The position numbers and the translations under genes are program-made. Positions 24,997-40,142 of a DNA stretch of 64,000 nucleotides are shown here, one piece after another. Position 1 is the stretch's first letter. Each line of letters opens with the position of its first letter. The DNA comes from Brasenia schreberi (taxonomy: Eukaryota > Streptophyta > Magnoliopsida > Nymphaeales > Cabombaceae), in NCBI GenBank assembly GCA_036023115.1, contig JAYKKT010000089.1, forward strand, positions 6,519,501 through 6,583,500. The letters are read 5' to 3'. The notes beneath the pieces were generated by a model. The model ran no database searches, was not told where the DNA came from, and saw nothing but the letters and a program-made list of their open reading frames with translations.

Positions 24997-25139
24997 AAAT
25001 AGTAAATACCCACACTCATTCGTGCTCAAATTAGATTGATATAATCAATACTCAACAAGAAAATCTAAATTTAAAAATATTATTATATTTTCCATACTTT
25101 ATATTAACTTATGTTTATTCAATGTTTTTTAAATTTAAA
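23656..25139. other. Intergenic between divergent peroxidase pseudogenes
   Basis: No exon 1 was recognised for pseudogene 1 here. A 'cagtggcggacctaaaaaga' motif at 24,596, followed by ttttttcggggtg, recurs in altered form near 63,776, and is typical of the end of a dispersed plant repeat. A (TA)n(GA)n microsatellite lies at 24,936-24,997. Confidence 0.5.
24936..24997. repeat. Compound (TA)n(GA)n microsatellite
   Basis: About 45 bp of TA followed by about 17 bp of GA. Confidence 0.95.
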
Positions 25140-25340
25140 TTTTGTTTTTTTATGAGAGAATATCGTTTAAGATGGTTTGGACATATAGAAAGAAGATTAA
25201 AAGAAGAACCTTTAAGAAAGTTAGAAAACTAAATTTAAAAAGTATTAAAAGAGGTAGAGGACGACCATAAAAGTGTTGGAAAGAAACACTAAAAGAATGA
25301 TCTAGCTTATTGTGAGTTAACTGCTACATGGCACACAGTT
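25140..25340 (+). mobile_element. RTE-type LINE relic, C-terminal coding end
   Basis: Translation gives YRLRWFGHIERR, PLRKLEN and then, after stops, KRGRGRP and CWKETLKE, in the order found at the C-terminus of plant RTE-clade LINE polyproteins. A short TTG-rich tail (gttgttgttgg) follows at about 25,340. It is degenerate and 5'-truncated. Confidence 0.65.
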
Positions 25341-25417
25341 GTTGTTGGTGTTTCGTTTTTTATCGTACTATAAAAAAATTATTGAATTGAACTAAAGCCT
25401 GCATGAGTATGGGAAAT

Positions 25418-25460
25418 TAGAGATGTCAATACGGCCCGGCCCGACCCCTGCCCATGTCTA
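25418..25460. repeat. Tiny inverted-repeat (MITE-like) relic
   Basis: TAGAGATGTCAA at the left and TGCCCATGTCTA at the right are imperfect inverted termini around a cggcccgg core, a form common for hAT-like MITE remnants. No target-site duplication is visible. Confidence 0.35.
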
Positions 25461-25813
25461 AGAACTCTGCATTCTGATCTTCAATTTAAGTGGAGCACAT
25501 GCCGACTGCTATCTCATTAGCTTTATTGGCCCTTCTCCGCAACTTCTTTGATGCATCGCTTCTTCTCTTCCTTTTTTCTGTCAATGCTAACAGTATGGAA
25601 CTCCATCAATGATCTCTGATCAATGGCCGACGACAACCACGGGGCCTTGTCACGTGGTACCGTATGACCTGATCTGCTAGATCACGATCTGCATAATAAA
25701 ATGCATACCGTGTTCGAGCTTATTTCATGCCTTGACCTGTTCCTGGCCTCATAAGCTTTATTTTGGAGTGCTGGAAAGTGTCATTGTATCCAACGAACTC
25801 CTCCGTGACAAAA

Positions 25814-27597
<1,784 letters not shown>

Positions 27598-28204
27598 AGT
27601 ATTGCAGCTGAAGGCCATCCTGCAGGGAGAGAGAGAGAGAGAGACGTTTGTTTGCCTTGGCCTTTCTTGTATCTGAGTCTCTGTTGTAACCAAATCAGAT
27701 GGCGGAAACGCTCTGGGATCATCACGGCCCTGCTCCTGCTTTTACCTTTACGTATTTAAATATTTTCGAAAGAATAGTTTCTGCTTCTCATTCCTCTACT
27801 TCTTTTATTGGCAAGTTGCATTTATGCAGGCAGGAAGTTAGAGATCACCCGTTCAACAAGCTCGAGTTTGAGCAAGCTCATGGGAGCGACCAAAAAAATT
27901 CTGAGGACATGCTCCAAAAGTAATTTAAGATAAAATTGAAAAGTAGCGGATTTATGCATGTTGAACCGATCATACTTCAAAGCCCCTAAAATTGTTTAAA
28001 TTAAAATTTAAAACTAGCATATTTCAAAGAAAACGAAAATTTCTTGGACCCTCCGGAAGTTTTCGGATTCGGGTGGGGCAAGCTTTAAAAGTTTTTCAAT
28101 TCTTTTCTAAAACTTCAATACAAAATTTCAAGACCGCGCTACAATGTGAATCCGCCGCTGCTCCATCTCCATTTGTTACAACCAGGGGCTTTGGTAACAA
28201 CCAG

Positions 28205-28290
28205 AGGGTGAACCCATGCACCCTCCAGAAGTCGAACTTCCTGCCTGCGGCAAGGGCGTCAGAGCACCCTGCCATTGAGCTACCGCTCTT
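28205..28290 (-). repeat. tRNA-like sequence, probable SINE head
   Basis: On the minus strand TAGCTCAATGGC (28,282-28,271) matches the Pol III A box. AGTTCGACTTC (about 28,238-28,228) resembles the B box, about 43 bases from the start of the A box. The arms do not pair into a convincing tRNA, so a tRNA-derived SINE or a dead tRNA is more likely than a working tRNA gene. Confidence 0.4.
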
Positions 28291-28886
28291 GTGCTATGCA
28301 CCCTCTCCCCACTGGAATTCAGAGTCGAGGCAGCTGGCTAAAACTTTGACTTATTCCATGGGACATGTTGAGTGAATTGGCAAATGAGAAAGACAGGTAG
28401 CAATGAGAAAGACAGTGTTAAATGCAACGTTTTGACAAACGTAATCGACTATTTGGAAGTGCAGGATATATGCAGATTGTAGTAAGCATAGATTCAAAAT
28501 CGTGGTCATAAGATGGATGAAAACATCTTGATCAGTTTCCCGTAAGATTATTCTAGAGGGAGAGAGAGACGCCCAAAAAGCATATCATAAACTTAATAGC
28601 ATAAGATAATTTTTCAAGTAATGGAACTGTTCTCAAGGACATCTACCTTTTTCTTGTTGGGTTTAAATAGGTTGGATGTAAATTTATTCCTGATAATGCA
28701 AGTAGAGCGGCTGATTCCTTAGCGAACCATGTTCAAACGAATGATTCTTGCATTTGGAGGCAATGGCCACGAGATTTGGTTGCATCTTTTATCAGTCTGA
28801 CTTGGAGAAGGCTCAAAGTTCCACATTTACTATAGAAAAAAGTGCATGTTAACGAAAACGAGGAGGTGCATTTAGTGTTTTCTGCG

Positions 28887-28922
28887 CCCCCCCCCCCCCC
28901 CCCCCCGCCCCCCCAAAAAAAA
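28887..28922. repeat. Poly-C tract followed by poly-A
   Basis: Twenty C, one G, seven C, then about nine A. It is an unusual homopolymer in AT-rich DNA and also a spot where assembly errors are likely. Confidence 0.9.
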
Positions 28923-29118
28923 AGAGAATTCGGTATTATTGCCTATTTGGTGCCACATCTCTCAGCGCTTACTAAAGGGGTTCCTCCACTTTCACCATCG
29001 ATAGTTATTGGCAAATAAGAAATACGACAATCATTCACCCTTATATTTAGTAAGAGGAATATTACAGTTGTTCATAAGAAATCGAAGTCGGATTATATTT
29101 CAGAAGAAACCATCAAAC

Positions 29119-31575
<2,457 letters not shown>

Positions 31576-31640
31576 TATATCTACAATGAATGGATCTTCC
31601 GAATTGCTTTGTATGAACGAAAGATTTACACCTAGCTAGC

Positions 31641-31648
31641 ATTTATAG
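31641..31648 (-). promoter_or_regulatory. TATA box of peroxidase 3
   Basis: CTATAAAT on the minus strand, 66 bp upstream of the ATG at 31,575. Confidence 0.55.
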
Positions 31649-33099
31649 ACGATGAGGAGCAGAGAAGAACTTATCAAGATTGGCTCACGGATCGTGTTAC
31701 TTGGTTACGAACAAAACCTGATTGTTGTCCATTAACTTGCTAGCTAAAATTGCAAGACGACAACCTACTATTCAAAGAAATTAGTCAAGTCGATTGAGCA
31801 CGACTCTGTCTTCAAACAATTATATGGAAGACAGTGCGCGACTGTTGATTTTCAATCGCTGTCAAATTTGCTTTCTCCTTTCCTCAATTTCCACAGCATT
31901 AAAAGGTGTTCCTTCTTTATAATCTCCATGAGTAAACGAAACTAGAAATGGATGCTGAGGCATTACCGGCTTATTTTACGGCTTATGTTCTACCAAAAGT
32001 GAATTTGATGCAGAACTGGCGACGGTTTTGTCTTAGTTAACATACTAAAAGAACTATAAGGGATCACCTTTCCACTAGTGCTTGAAGTGTGAAGATCGAG
32101 TATATAATTGTCAATATTTTTGTATAAAGTGGTATCTCATATGTGAACAACTTACATTATGATTCACCAAGTTTATTTTTCATGTGGCTGATAATATACT
32201 ATCATATATTGAGATACTTATGCATAATGAACATTGGTTTGGGAATGAGACAGACCGGAACCAATAATATTGTGGTTTGGTTCACCAAAATTGAGAACAA
32301 ATTAGGCAGGTAAGGTTGGAGACTTACCCTAGAATGGGACCAAACCTAACCACGGGTACCCCTAGCACCAAGAAACCGGCTCTCTTGCTGGGAATCGCCT
32401 AAAACACATTGTCTACGGAGGTGATCGATACGAGGGAGTATGCATCTGTTAGAGCTGTAAAGTAATTCCTTCGTGGACTTAATTTTACATTTTGGCTCAC
32501 ACTTTCTAAATCGATGGTGGATATTACAGTGTTTTGTGTCTTTCAAACTCCTATTCATGGATTCTATCTAAGAGAACAACAGGTTATCGTGATTGATGAA
32601 CATGGTTCAAGTCAAGATCATTAGATCCTACCCCACATAAAATACTTTGAAAATACATAATTTGTTATGAAACAAGCTTTCCTATTTAATAAAATCAGTT
32701 CATGTAGTGCAATCAATAAGACACTTAATATCTTGGTAGGAAAGCACTAAGCATAATAGATTGTAAATCTCGTGTCTCCCTTAGTTTCAACACAGACTTG
32801 TGCAGACATACATATATATTATTCATTTATTTATATAGGTGATTCACGGTGTAGTTTCGACTAAACATGGTGTTGAACTCTGGTGGTCGTTCTGACGTCC
32901 TCAGCAGAGTTCTGGCTATGGTTGTTTTCAGTACACAACAGCAACAGATAAACGAACAGGGAGGTTTCCTCGCAGTAGGTTTTCGCCTGAGAGGGCTTCT
33001 CTTTGTTTTTCTGTATTTTGAACTTTGCACTGCTAGAGCAGTGCCTGCTCCTGAACCCCCTTGGATTCTCTACTGGGCTTTCCTCTCCTATAGCCCTTA
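31649..33099. other. Intergenic, no gene recognised
   Basis: AT-rich, with ggaaccaa-type words near 32,255-32,350. Frames at 32,346-33,115 show no domain. The part from about 32,850 may belong to the copia 3' LTR that ends at 33,257. Confidence 0.5.
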
Positions 33100-33427
33100 T
33101 TTGGTTGGTTACTAATGAGTTCCGTAATCGACCGATTGTTATGGTTTGTTATGGCCGTTACAGCCCATTCCCGCAATCTTTCTACAGATAGCAGTTGGAT
33201 GACTAGTCCAACCATTTCTGTGATGAGGTTATCGAGAATGACCACCTTATCTTTACATCTCCCACTTTGTCACTTGAGCCAAATGATCTAATATACTGGT
33301 TTTCCTCCTATTTTTATGGGGTTTTCCTAGTAGTGTCATTTTATGATTGTTATTGTAATCATTACCCATTGTGTGGTTTTTTATCTACACAACCATCAAA
33401 CATATAACCCATGTTCGTAACATGTTT

Positions 33428-33990
33428 TTAGAAAAGATCTTCGGTTATGCCTTTAGTCAAGGAGCTTGCCAACATATCATGAGTTGGCATGTATGAGATG
33501 GATATTTCTTTTCTCATAACTATATCATGAACATAATGGTATTTAACCATTATATGTTTGCTTTTAGAGTTGTCAGCTCCGCTCTTGATTAGAGTGATTG
33601 CTTTACTGTTTTCATAGTAAATGACAACTAGCTCATCGGTTATTTCCAGCTTCAGATCTCGTATGAAGCGGCTTATCCATACACTACAGCAAGCCACATA
33701 CTTAGTTTCCTGTGTATGTAATGCTACACAACCCTGTTTCTTATATGCCTAAGAAACAACTCTACCTCCAAATAAGAATATTTGTCCCGAGGCTTATTTG
33801 TTATCATCTTTGCTCTCAACAAAGTTAGCATCTGAGTATCCTACCACTTTCAGTTTATCTGCTTGAAAACACAATTTCAAGTCTTTTGTTCCTTTGAGAT
33901 ATCTTAAAATCCTTTTTACAACTATCCAATATTGCCATCTAGGATTACTTTGAACTTACAAAACCAACAACAAAGTTGATATTAGGTCTT
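33428..33990 (-). pseudogene. Copia 1 RNase H remnant
   Basis: Frames read LKLCFQADKLKV-like, then ITLIKSGADNSKSKHIMVKY and HDMLASSLTKGITEDLF, the usual end of a copia polyprotein (SKHI.VKYH and LTKG motifs). It is interrupted by a stop near 33,700-33,750. The Asp of LADPLTKG has been lost (LASSLTKG). Confidence 0.75.
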
Positions 33991-34071
33991 GTATACAACA
34001 TAGCATACAACAAGCTACCCACTTAAAGTTTCGGTTGTTTTATAAAGATCTTTTATGGGTTCAAATGATAA

Positions 34072-35317
34072 TTAATCTGGATCTACTAAGTCGTTAGCAT
34101 ACTCATCATTATTTTTTAAGATATCATTCTTAGTATCTTTTAATAATTCAATATCTCTACCATCTATCAGTCCATGGTCCTTATGATAAAGCTGGTAACC
34201 TTTTGAGCCTTTAGGATATCTGATGAATATACATCTCAAGGACCTATTATCTAGTTTATCTCTATATTGATCAAGGATCTTTATATGATCAATATATCCC
34301 ACCTCCTAAGATGACCTAGGTTGTGTTTTCTTCTAAACTGCATCTCATGTGGTGTAGTGAATACATCCTTAAAGGATACTTTATTGAGTATGTACACTAA
34401 TGTACGTACTGCTTCTCCCCTAAAATATCCTTGGTAGAGTGACATCTATTAATATTGATCGTATCATGTTTAGTAAGGTCTTGTTGTATCTTTCAGCTGC
34501 ACCATTTTGTTGAGGTGTACTAGGCATTGTATTTTGTTTTGAAATACCAAATTCTTTAGAGAATTCTAAAATTTTGTAGAGGTATATTTTCCACCTCTAT
34601 TTGATCTTAATACTTTGATTAAATGCCCTAGTTGATTTTCATCTTCTTCCTTATATCCTTTAAATGCTTCAAGTGCCTCAACTTTATGTGCTAGGATATA
34701 TATAGAGTAATCATTCATAAAGGTTATCAAATAAACCTTTTCACGATTTGACTTTACTCTTAAAGGTCCACATAAATCAGTGTAAATGACTTTCAATAGG
34801 GTTGTTACCCTTGTTGTCTCTTTGAAAAAAACTTTTCTTCTTATTTTTTCTTTATACTAGCTTCACACTTGATAAAAGTGTTTTCCTCAAATCTTGGCAG
34901 TAAGTTAAAATTAGATAATCTTCTAAACTTTTCCAGACTTATATGCCCTAAGAGTTAATGTCATACATTCACATCAACATTAAAGGCACAATCAATATAA
35001 CTAGAAGAATTTTTATTTTCATTCATTTTCAACTTCAAGAATCCATGTTCTACATCAAATTTTCTAGAGAAAAACACTCTCTCATGTTTTTCTACAATTA
35101 CTTTGCTATGGACAAACCTGACCTCAAAACCTTTCTTTACTAAGACAGTGACCAAAACCAGATTACTTCTTATAGATGGCACAATCAATACATCAGTTAA
35201 TACAATCGATGTGCCTTGTACAAAAATTCTAAAGGACCTAGTTTCTAGAACATTTGAGAAAGTATTATTTCCCATGTATACACAATGTTCTCCTGGTTTG
35301 TACTCCTTTAGATCCAT
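34072..35317 (-). pseudogene. Copia 1 pre-integrase and integrase remnant
   Basis: Blocks in three frames show the gag-pre-integrase area (35,317-34,961), the integrase core with IYTDLCGPL and FMNDYS (34,796-34,566), and the DKLDNRSLRCIFIRYP segment (34,302-34,072). The second catalytic region reads SNRGGKYTS where active integrases have SDNGGE, so the core is inactive. Confidence 0.75.
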
Positions 35318-35643
35318 TGCCTCTTCTTTGCTCTTTGAGATGTGTCTCGTCGCTCATCAGTCAATCCACCAATCAGTCACCATGCAGTCCAAGTAGACAC
35401 ATTTTGATATCATGTAGATTATGTCTTGCTTGTCCGATTATGCGTGTTGTGGGTTGTTTCCTCTACTTTTCTTATTTGCGGCAATCCCTCTTATAGTATC
35501 CCATCTTTGTAGAGAGAAATACTTGACCCGAGAAGCAATTTCCTGCGTTTTCTTAAAAGATTTACCGTCTTTTCTTATTATTTTTGCCAAACTTTTTATT
35601 TGATTTATTTATCCTTTGGTTGGGTTTAGAGCTAGACCCTATC

Positions 35644-36260
35644 TCATCTTCCACTACTAGCAATTTCTCCTCTTTTGTTTTTGTTCGTATGTTCTTCCTC
35701 AATTGCTAGTTTTAGAGGTAATTCATAAAGATTTATTTCAGGCCCTAGTCTAAGGGCAGTAGTTACCATGTTTCGTGATGGTGGAAGACCGTTCTGTATG
35801 GTGGATATCTGCATCGATTCTAAGATTACCGATTTTGCCACAACTAAATCTCTTGTCATTACCAACATATTGTTCACATATTTCACTACATTATCTCCTT
35901 CTTTCATTTTATAGGAGATATATTTTTGTAGCAATAATTGAACATTTAGTTTGATAGTTGGATCGTATTTAGCTATTATAGAGTGAAACAACTCTTTTGC
36001 GGTCTCAAATTCTTCGAAGACCCTAATCAGGTCATCCTCCATATATGTCAACATAACCGTTCTCGCTATCATATCATCTTTAAGAAATGTTTTATATATA
36101 TTTTTTTGTTCCTATGTGGCATCAAGTGGTGATGGATACACTGTTTTCTTCAAAATGTACTCTACACCTTCAAGTGTTAGAGCCAACGATATTCTTTTTT
36201 TCCATGTTTGGAAGTTTAGACCATTTATTTTTTTTGTTTTTGTCAATTTTGATACACATA
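35644..36260 (-). pseudogene. Copia 1 gag remnant
   Basis: LNFQTWKKRISLALTLEGVE (36,250-36,190) is followed, after a frame break, by a 142-codon open frame (36,072-35,644) containing VFEEFETAKELF and EGDNVVKYVNNMLVM. This matches the UBN2-type gag domain of plant copia elements. Confidence 0.78.
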
Positions 36261-37083
36261 TTATGGAGTTCATTTTTATGTGTTTGGCAAATTTAACAAA
36301 TGGACAGTCTAGAAGGAAAATATTTACCGAGCAATAAACCATAGACAACAAAATTTTGATTAACATAATGCATAATATCCAAATACTAAACTGGAAATAA
36401 CTCATGGTTATATTGTAAAATAAAGTTGGGATAATTCTGTAATTTTTCCAAAAATTTCTGCCTCCAATAATTCTCCAAAATACCAAGAATAAATTGTAAT
36501 TTTATCTGTTTGTTCGGTTATATAATTTTTCGAAAAGAATAAGGACAAAACAGTAAAATTTGTGTTTAGTTTTTCTGAAAAATTCATCACTGATATGAAG
36601 TAAATTCGTAACCTTGCCCCTAAGTTTGAATCTATAATTTTCACAAAAGATATGGGCAACTTTGTCTTTTGATACAATGGTAGTACTGTAAAATGTTTAT
36701 CAGGTAAGGGTAGGAAAGTAATTTAGTCTCTTGTTTTTTATAATTTTCATAAATTGTCAGAGGGCAAAACAAACTTTTCTCCTATTTGGGGTAAAATGAT
36801 CTTTTTATTCAAAAATATCTGGATATTTTGGTAATTTTATTATGTGGTAGTTTGTAATTTTCAAAAACCGACTAGAGCATAATGGACTTTTTAGTCCAAT
36901 ACCAAAGGCGGTTTTCTAGAAACTACCATCGGTTTTCCCAACTTGTATAAGGGGATGAGCTTCGTAACTGACTTACTGTTACAGCTTATTATGGTTGTTA
37001 TAACCCATTCCCACAACCTTTTCAGGTCAGTCCAACCATTTTTGTGATGAGGTTGCCGAGAATCGCCATCTTATCTTCATACA

Positions 37084-38708
37084 TGGTTGCAGAAAGATCA
37101 ATTAGAGGTCTACAACCATCAAGCATTGTAAAAACTAGATTGATCAAACAAGAAGTCTCATTGCACTCTCAAGTAAGGAGAGGAGCTGGTCAAGCATTGC
37201 AGAACTCAAGTAAGTAGGAGAAAGGGTGGCATCTTTGAAGAAAACGAGCAGAGATAAGTAGTCATGGGTGCCCCTTTCTTTCTGGTTTTTTTTTGGTGCA
37301 GAGATAGTACAATCCTGAGGAACCCAACATGTAAATCAGATCTGGTTTCAATATCCAGAACTTTGAGACTTCACACAATAGTAAGATAGTTGGATTTTAG
37401 GATTCAAATTGGCTTCAAGAACACTACTGGAAAAATGGGATTTTGCCACAGTTTTGTCATTCATGGAAGTTGGAATGGGTCATTCATTAAGTAGTTTCAT
37501 TAGTGAAAATAACTTTTCTTTTTATTACACTACCTACGGTGCTTTTTAGAGAAGTTCTTTGCTACAATCTAGGGCATGGCATGGTACCTTATAGCTTAAA
37601 ATCTGCACATGAAAAGCTTAATTTCATACATATAAGTTGAGTGGCGATCTATAGTAAGTATAATTTAACAAAAAAAAGCCTACGAATTGGTTTTGGATTT
37701 ATTAAAATCCAATGTTATAACGGTCACCGTATGAAGTTATATATACGTACAAGATAGTGCCTGTTAAAACAAAGCAAGTGTAATTTAAAAAATCTTTCCT
37801 TTTATAATACGTTGATGACGTGTTTCCAATTTGTTAGATAGTTATGGGTATTAAATAGGACCCTACTGTCACAAACATGGCACGTTCATAAATTTGATGT
37901 GCTTTCCTTATTATAATGTGCACACGCGAACACACGCACACACACATATACACCCATACATACGATATTTTTGACTTGGGAAATCTATTCTCCCGTTGTA
38001 GAGGACGATTGAAAGGCCAAAAAGGATGGTCCCCAGAAACTTGTTTGTGTAGAAAAAGTGTGCAAACCACAGGCTGTGCCGATGGCTTCTCTTCTTGGAC
38101 AATGAGTGACCTGACGCTGACATGCTCTTAACCCTGCCGACATGGTACAGCAATTTTCAACAGTTCACTGGACTCGGTTAAAAGTTGACTCCGGATTCGA
38201 CTCATGAGTCGTTTGAAGCCAGCCCTCCATGGACGGTTCCATAATTTTCTCTCTGCAGGGCCACCATCAAAACCAAAACCAGAACACACAGCAAGCACGA
38301 CGATTAGAGAAGATGCTGTCTTTATCGGACAAATGATTTGTAATTTCCTCTATGAATGTATTGATCTAGATCTTCTCATTGTCTCTGAATAAGATTTTCG
38401 ATCTCAGTAGTTCTCCATCCATTCGGAGAATGGCCGAACAGAATCAACCTCAATCCACAAATTCTTTCTTCCGGTTAACACTCAATCGGCAACTTTTAAT
38501 ATAATGCAATTTAAGAAAAGAACGTGTAAAAATTTAAAGAAACCAAAAGGAAATTATTGAATTGGTATCTTAAACAATCACTTCTGTGAACCCATTTAAA
38601 TCCCAATTAGCCCATTCAGACTGTTTATATCAGAACTGTTAAACTTCTCTGCTTCAAACCAGGCACAAAGCTGCCCATCGCCGTGAATATTGATCATACT
38701 ACTTCAAA
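37084..38708. other. Intergenic, no gene recognised
   Basis: A short CA-rich stretch lies at 37,918-37,960. Frames such as 38,204-38,392 have no recognisable motif. Confidence 0.5.
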
Positions 38709-38836
38709 ATGGCGAATGCTATACAAGTTAACAGAGTTATGATGCCCATTTGCCTCATAATTGGTTGTGTTGCAAGCTCTCATCTAAGCTTGTTACATCT
38801 CAATACAAAGTGTCCTGTATTCCTTGAAGTGGAGAA
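38709..38836 (+). pseudogene. Possible peroxidase exon 1 relic
   Basis: An ATG at 38,709 opens a 28-residue hydrophobic leader, then SSHLSLLHLNTKCPVFLEVE. The spacing from LS to CP (seven residues) and on to L..V matches the start of mature class III peroxidases (LS-x7-CP-x2-L-x2-V). The frame then stops. No other exon follows before the intact gene at 42,944. Confidence 0.4.
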
Positions 38837-40081
38837 ACATGATTTACACAATAGATGTAATTAATGTGCACAGTCGCTGCCTCTTTCATTTCGGGTTCTT
38901 CTCTAATCTGCTTTATTACACGATTTCTTACTTCAATGATAATTGCCCTTACCCGAGGGCGCACAAGGGTGAGTTTTGGTACAGGTCTGGTTTGAGAATC
39001 TTCTTGATCTGGTTCATTAAATCTATAGCTATCCCTTTCTTCTTCTTCTTCCCAGATGGCTATTCCAAAATTTAAACATCCAAAAGGGCTAATGGGCTTG
39101 TGTTGGCCTTGGATTTGCTTTAAATTGGCAGCTCCTCACCAGTCCAGATCCAAATTACGTATAGGATTTGGACCCAATTCCAACCTATTACAATTCTAAA
39201 TTCGGGTCTGGATCGTGTTAGGTCGGGATTATACAAACTTTAGCTCGTTCCACTGTATTTTCTTTTGAGGCGATCTAACAATTGCGTCAATATCATCATT
39301 TGCGACACCAAATAATTTCAATAATTGGAAATGTTAAAAGCAAAAAAATATCACTTACAATCAAAATGATCTCGGTGATCCATAAGAAAGAGAACAATCA
39401 TTTAATCATTCATTCTATGATATAGCAATTTGGGTTCTGCTTGGCTCTCCAACACGATTGGTTACAACAAATGGTTAGTTATACTTTATTGTAGACCCCT
39501 TATAGGATTAGTTTGGAACACTTATTTTGGATCGCAATGTGTTCACTCTGCTAAACCCTAGCCAACCCATTTCAATCCATTAGTTACTAAATGGGTTTCG
39601 TTTTCGATCCAAGTTATTACTGAAGGTCTTTATCAATAATAAAAGCAGACTTTAAAAAATTGAATTCCCAGTACATCGGATTATTAGTTGAGAGCCTGAA
39701 AAATTAATTAGCTTTTAAAATTTGTCATTGTTACTGGCAAACCACAACAATGTCCGGGATGAATTGCTGGGAAGAGATCTTTTGAGTGGACCCTCTAGCC
39801 ACGAGAGCCATGAGTCCTTGTCGTCTATAAGTAGGGCTAAGGGGCTTGTGTGTGTATGTGCGCATGCACGCACGTGTGTAGTCAGGAACGTACTACAAAT
39901 ACATTTTCAGGAATAGATACCATTGCCAAAATTGGTATCTATTAATACTAATTTTTCAAAGTCCATAAGGACTATTCAATTGAAAACATGAATGGTTCAT
40001 ATTCAAAAAGCAAAAGTGAATTAATATGAGTTGCACTTTATACTTTTGTTTTTTATTAAGTAATTTTTACTTTTACCTTTT
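38837..40081. other. Intergenic, no gene recognised
   Basis: AT-rich DNA with a short TG/CA-rich stretch near 39,847-39,880. No domain seen. Confidence 0.5.
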
Positions 40082-40142
40082 TATTATGGATTGCCCAGCT
40101 GGGAAAAGGCTTAGTTGTTGTTGTTGTATTATGGATTGCCCA
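40082..40142 (+). mobile_element. 29-bp RTE LINE tail insertion with 16-bp target-site duplication
   Basis: 'tattatggattgccca' occurs at 40,082-40,097 and exactly again at 40,127-40,142. Between the two is only 'gctgggaaaaggcttag' followed by (ttg)4, which is the 3' end of an RTE-type LINE. This is an extremely 5'-truncated retrotransposition product. Confidence 0.85.

Larger units (their letters stand above)
27598..29118. other. Intergenic repeats between pseudogenes 2 and 3
   Basis: Contains a short GA run (27,628-27,642), a tRNA-like sequence (28,205-28,290), and a poly-C/poly-A tract (28,887-28,922). No gene was recognised. Confidence 0.55.
33100..37083 (-). mobile_element. Ty1/copia retrotransposon 1, internally deleted
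   Basis: Terminal direct repeats of about 130-160 alignable bp lie at 33,100-33,257 and about 36,955-37,083 (shared words: caacc.tcatcacaaaaatgg, gggaatgggttataac-like). The minus-strand copy just after the polypurine tract starts TGTAAAGATAAGG, with the tract CAAAGTGGGAGA at 33,269-33,258. Inside, on the minus strand and in order, are gag, the pre-integrase/integrase region and the RNase H end. The reverse transcriptase core is missing. Many stops and frameshifts make it non-autonomous. LTR limits are approximate, and no target-site duplication was confirmed. Confidence 0.8.

Noticed and set aside
33100..37083. Copia element 1 as an active retrotransposon
   Set aside because: The reverse transcriptase core is missing, an integrase catalytic motif is altered and stops are frequent.
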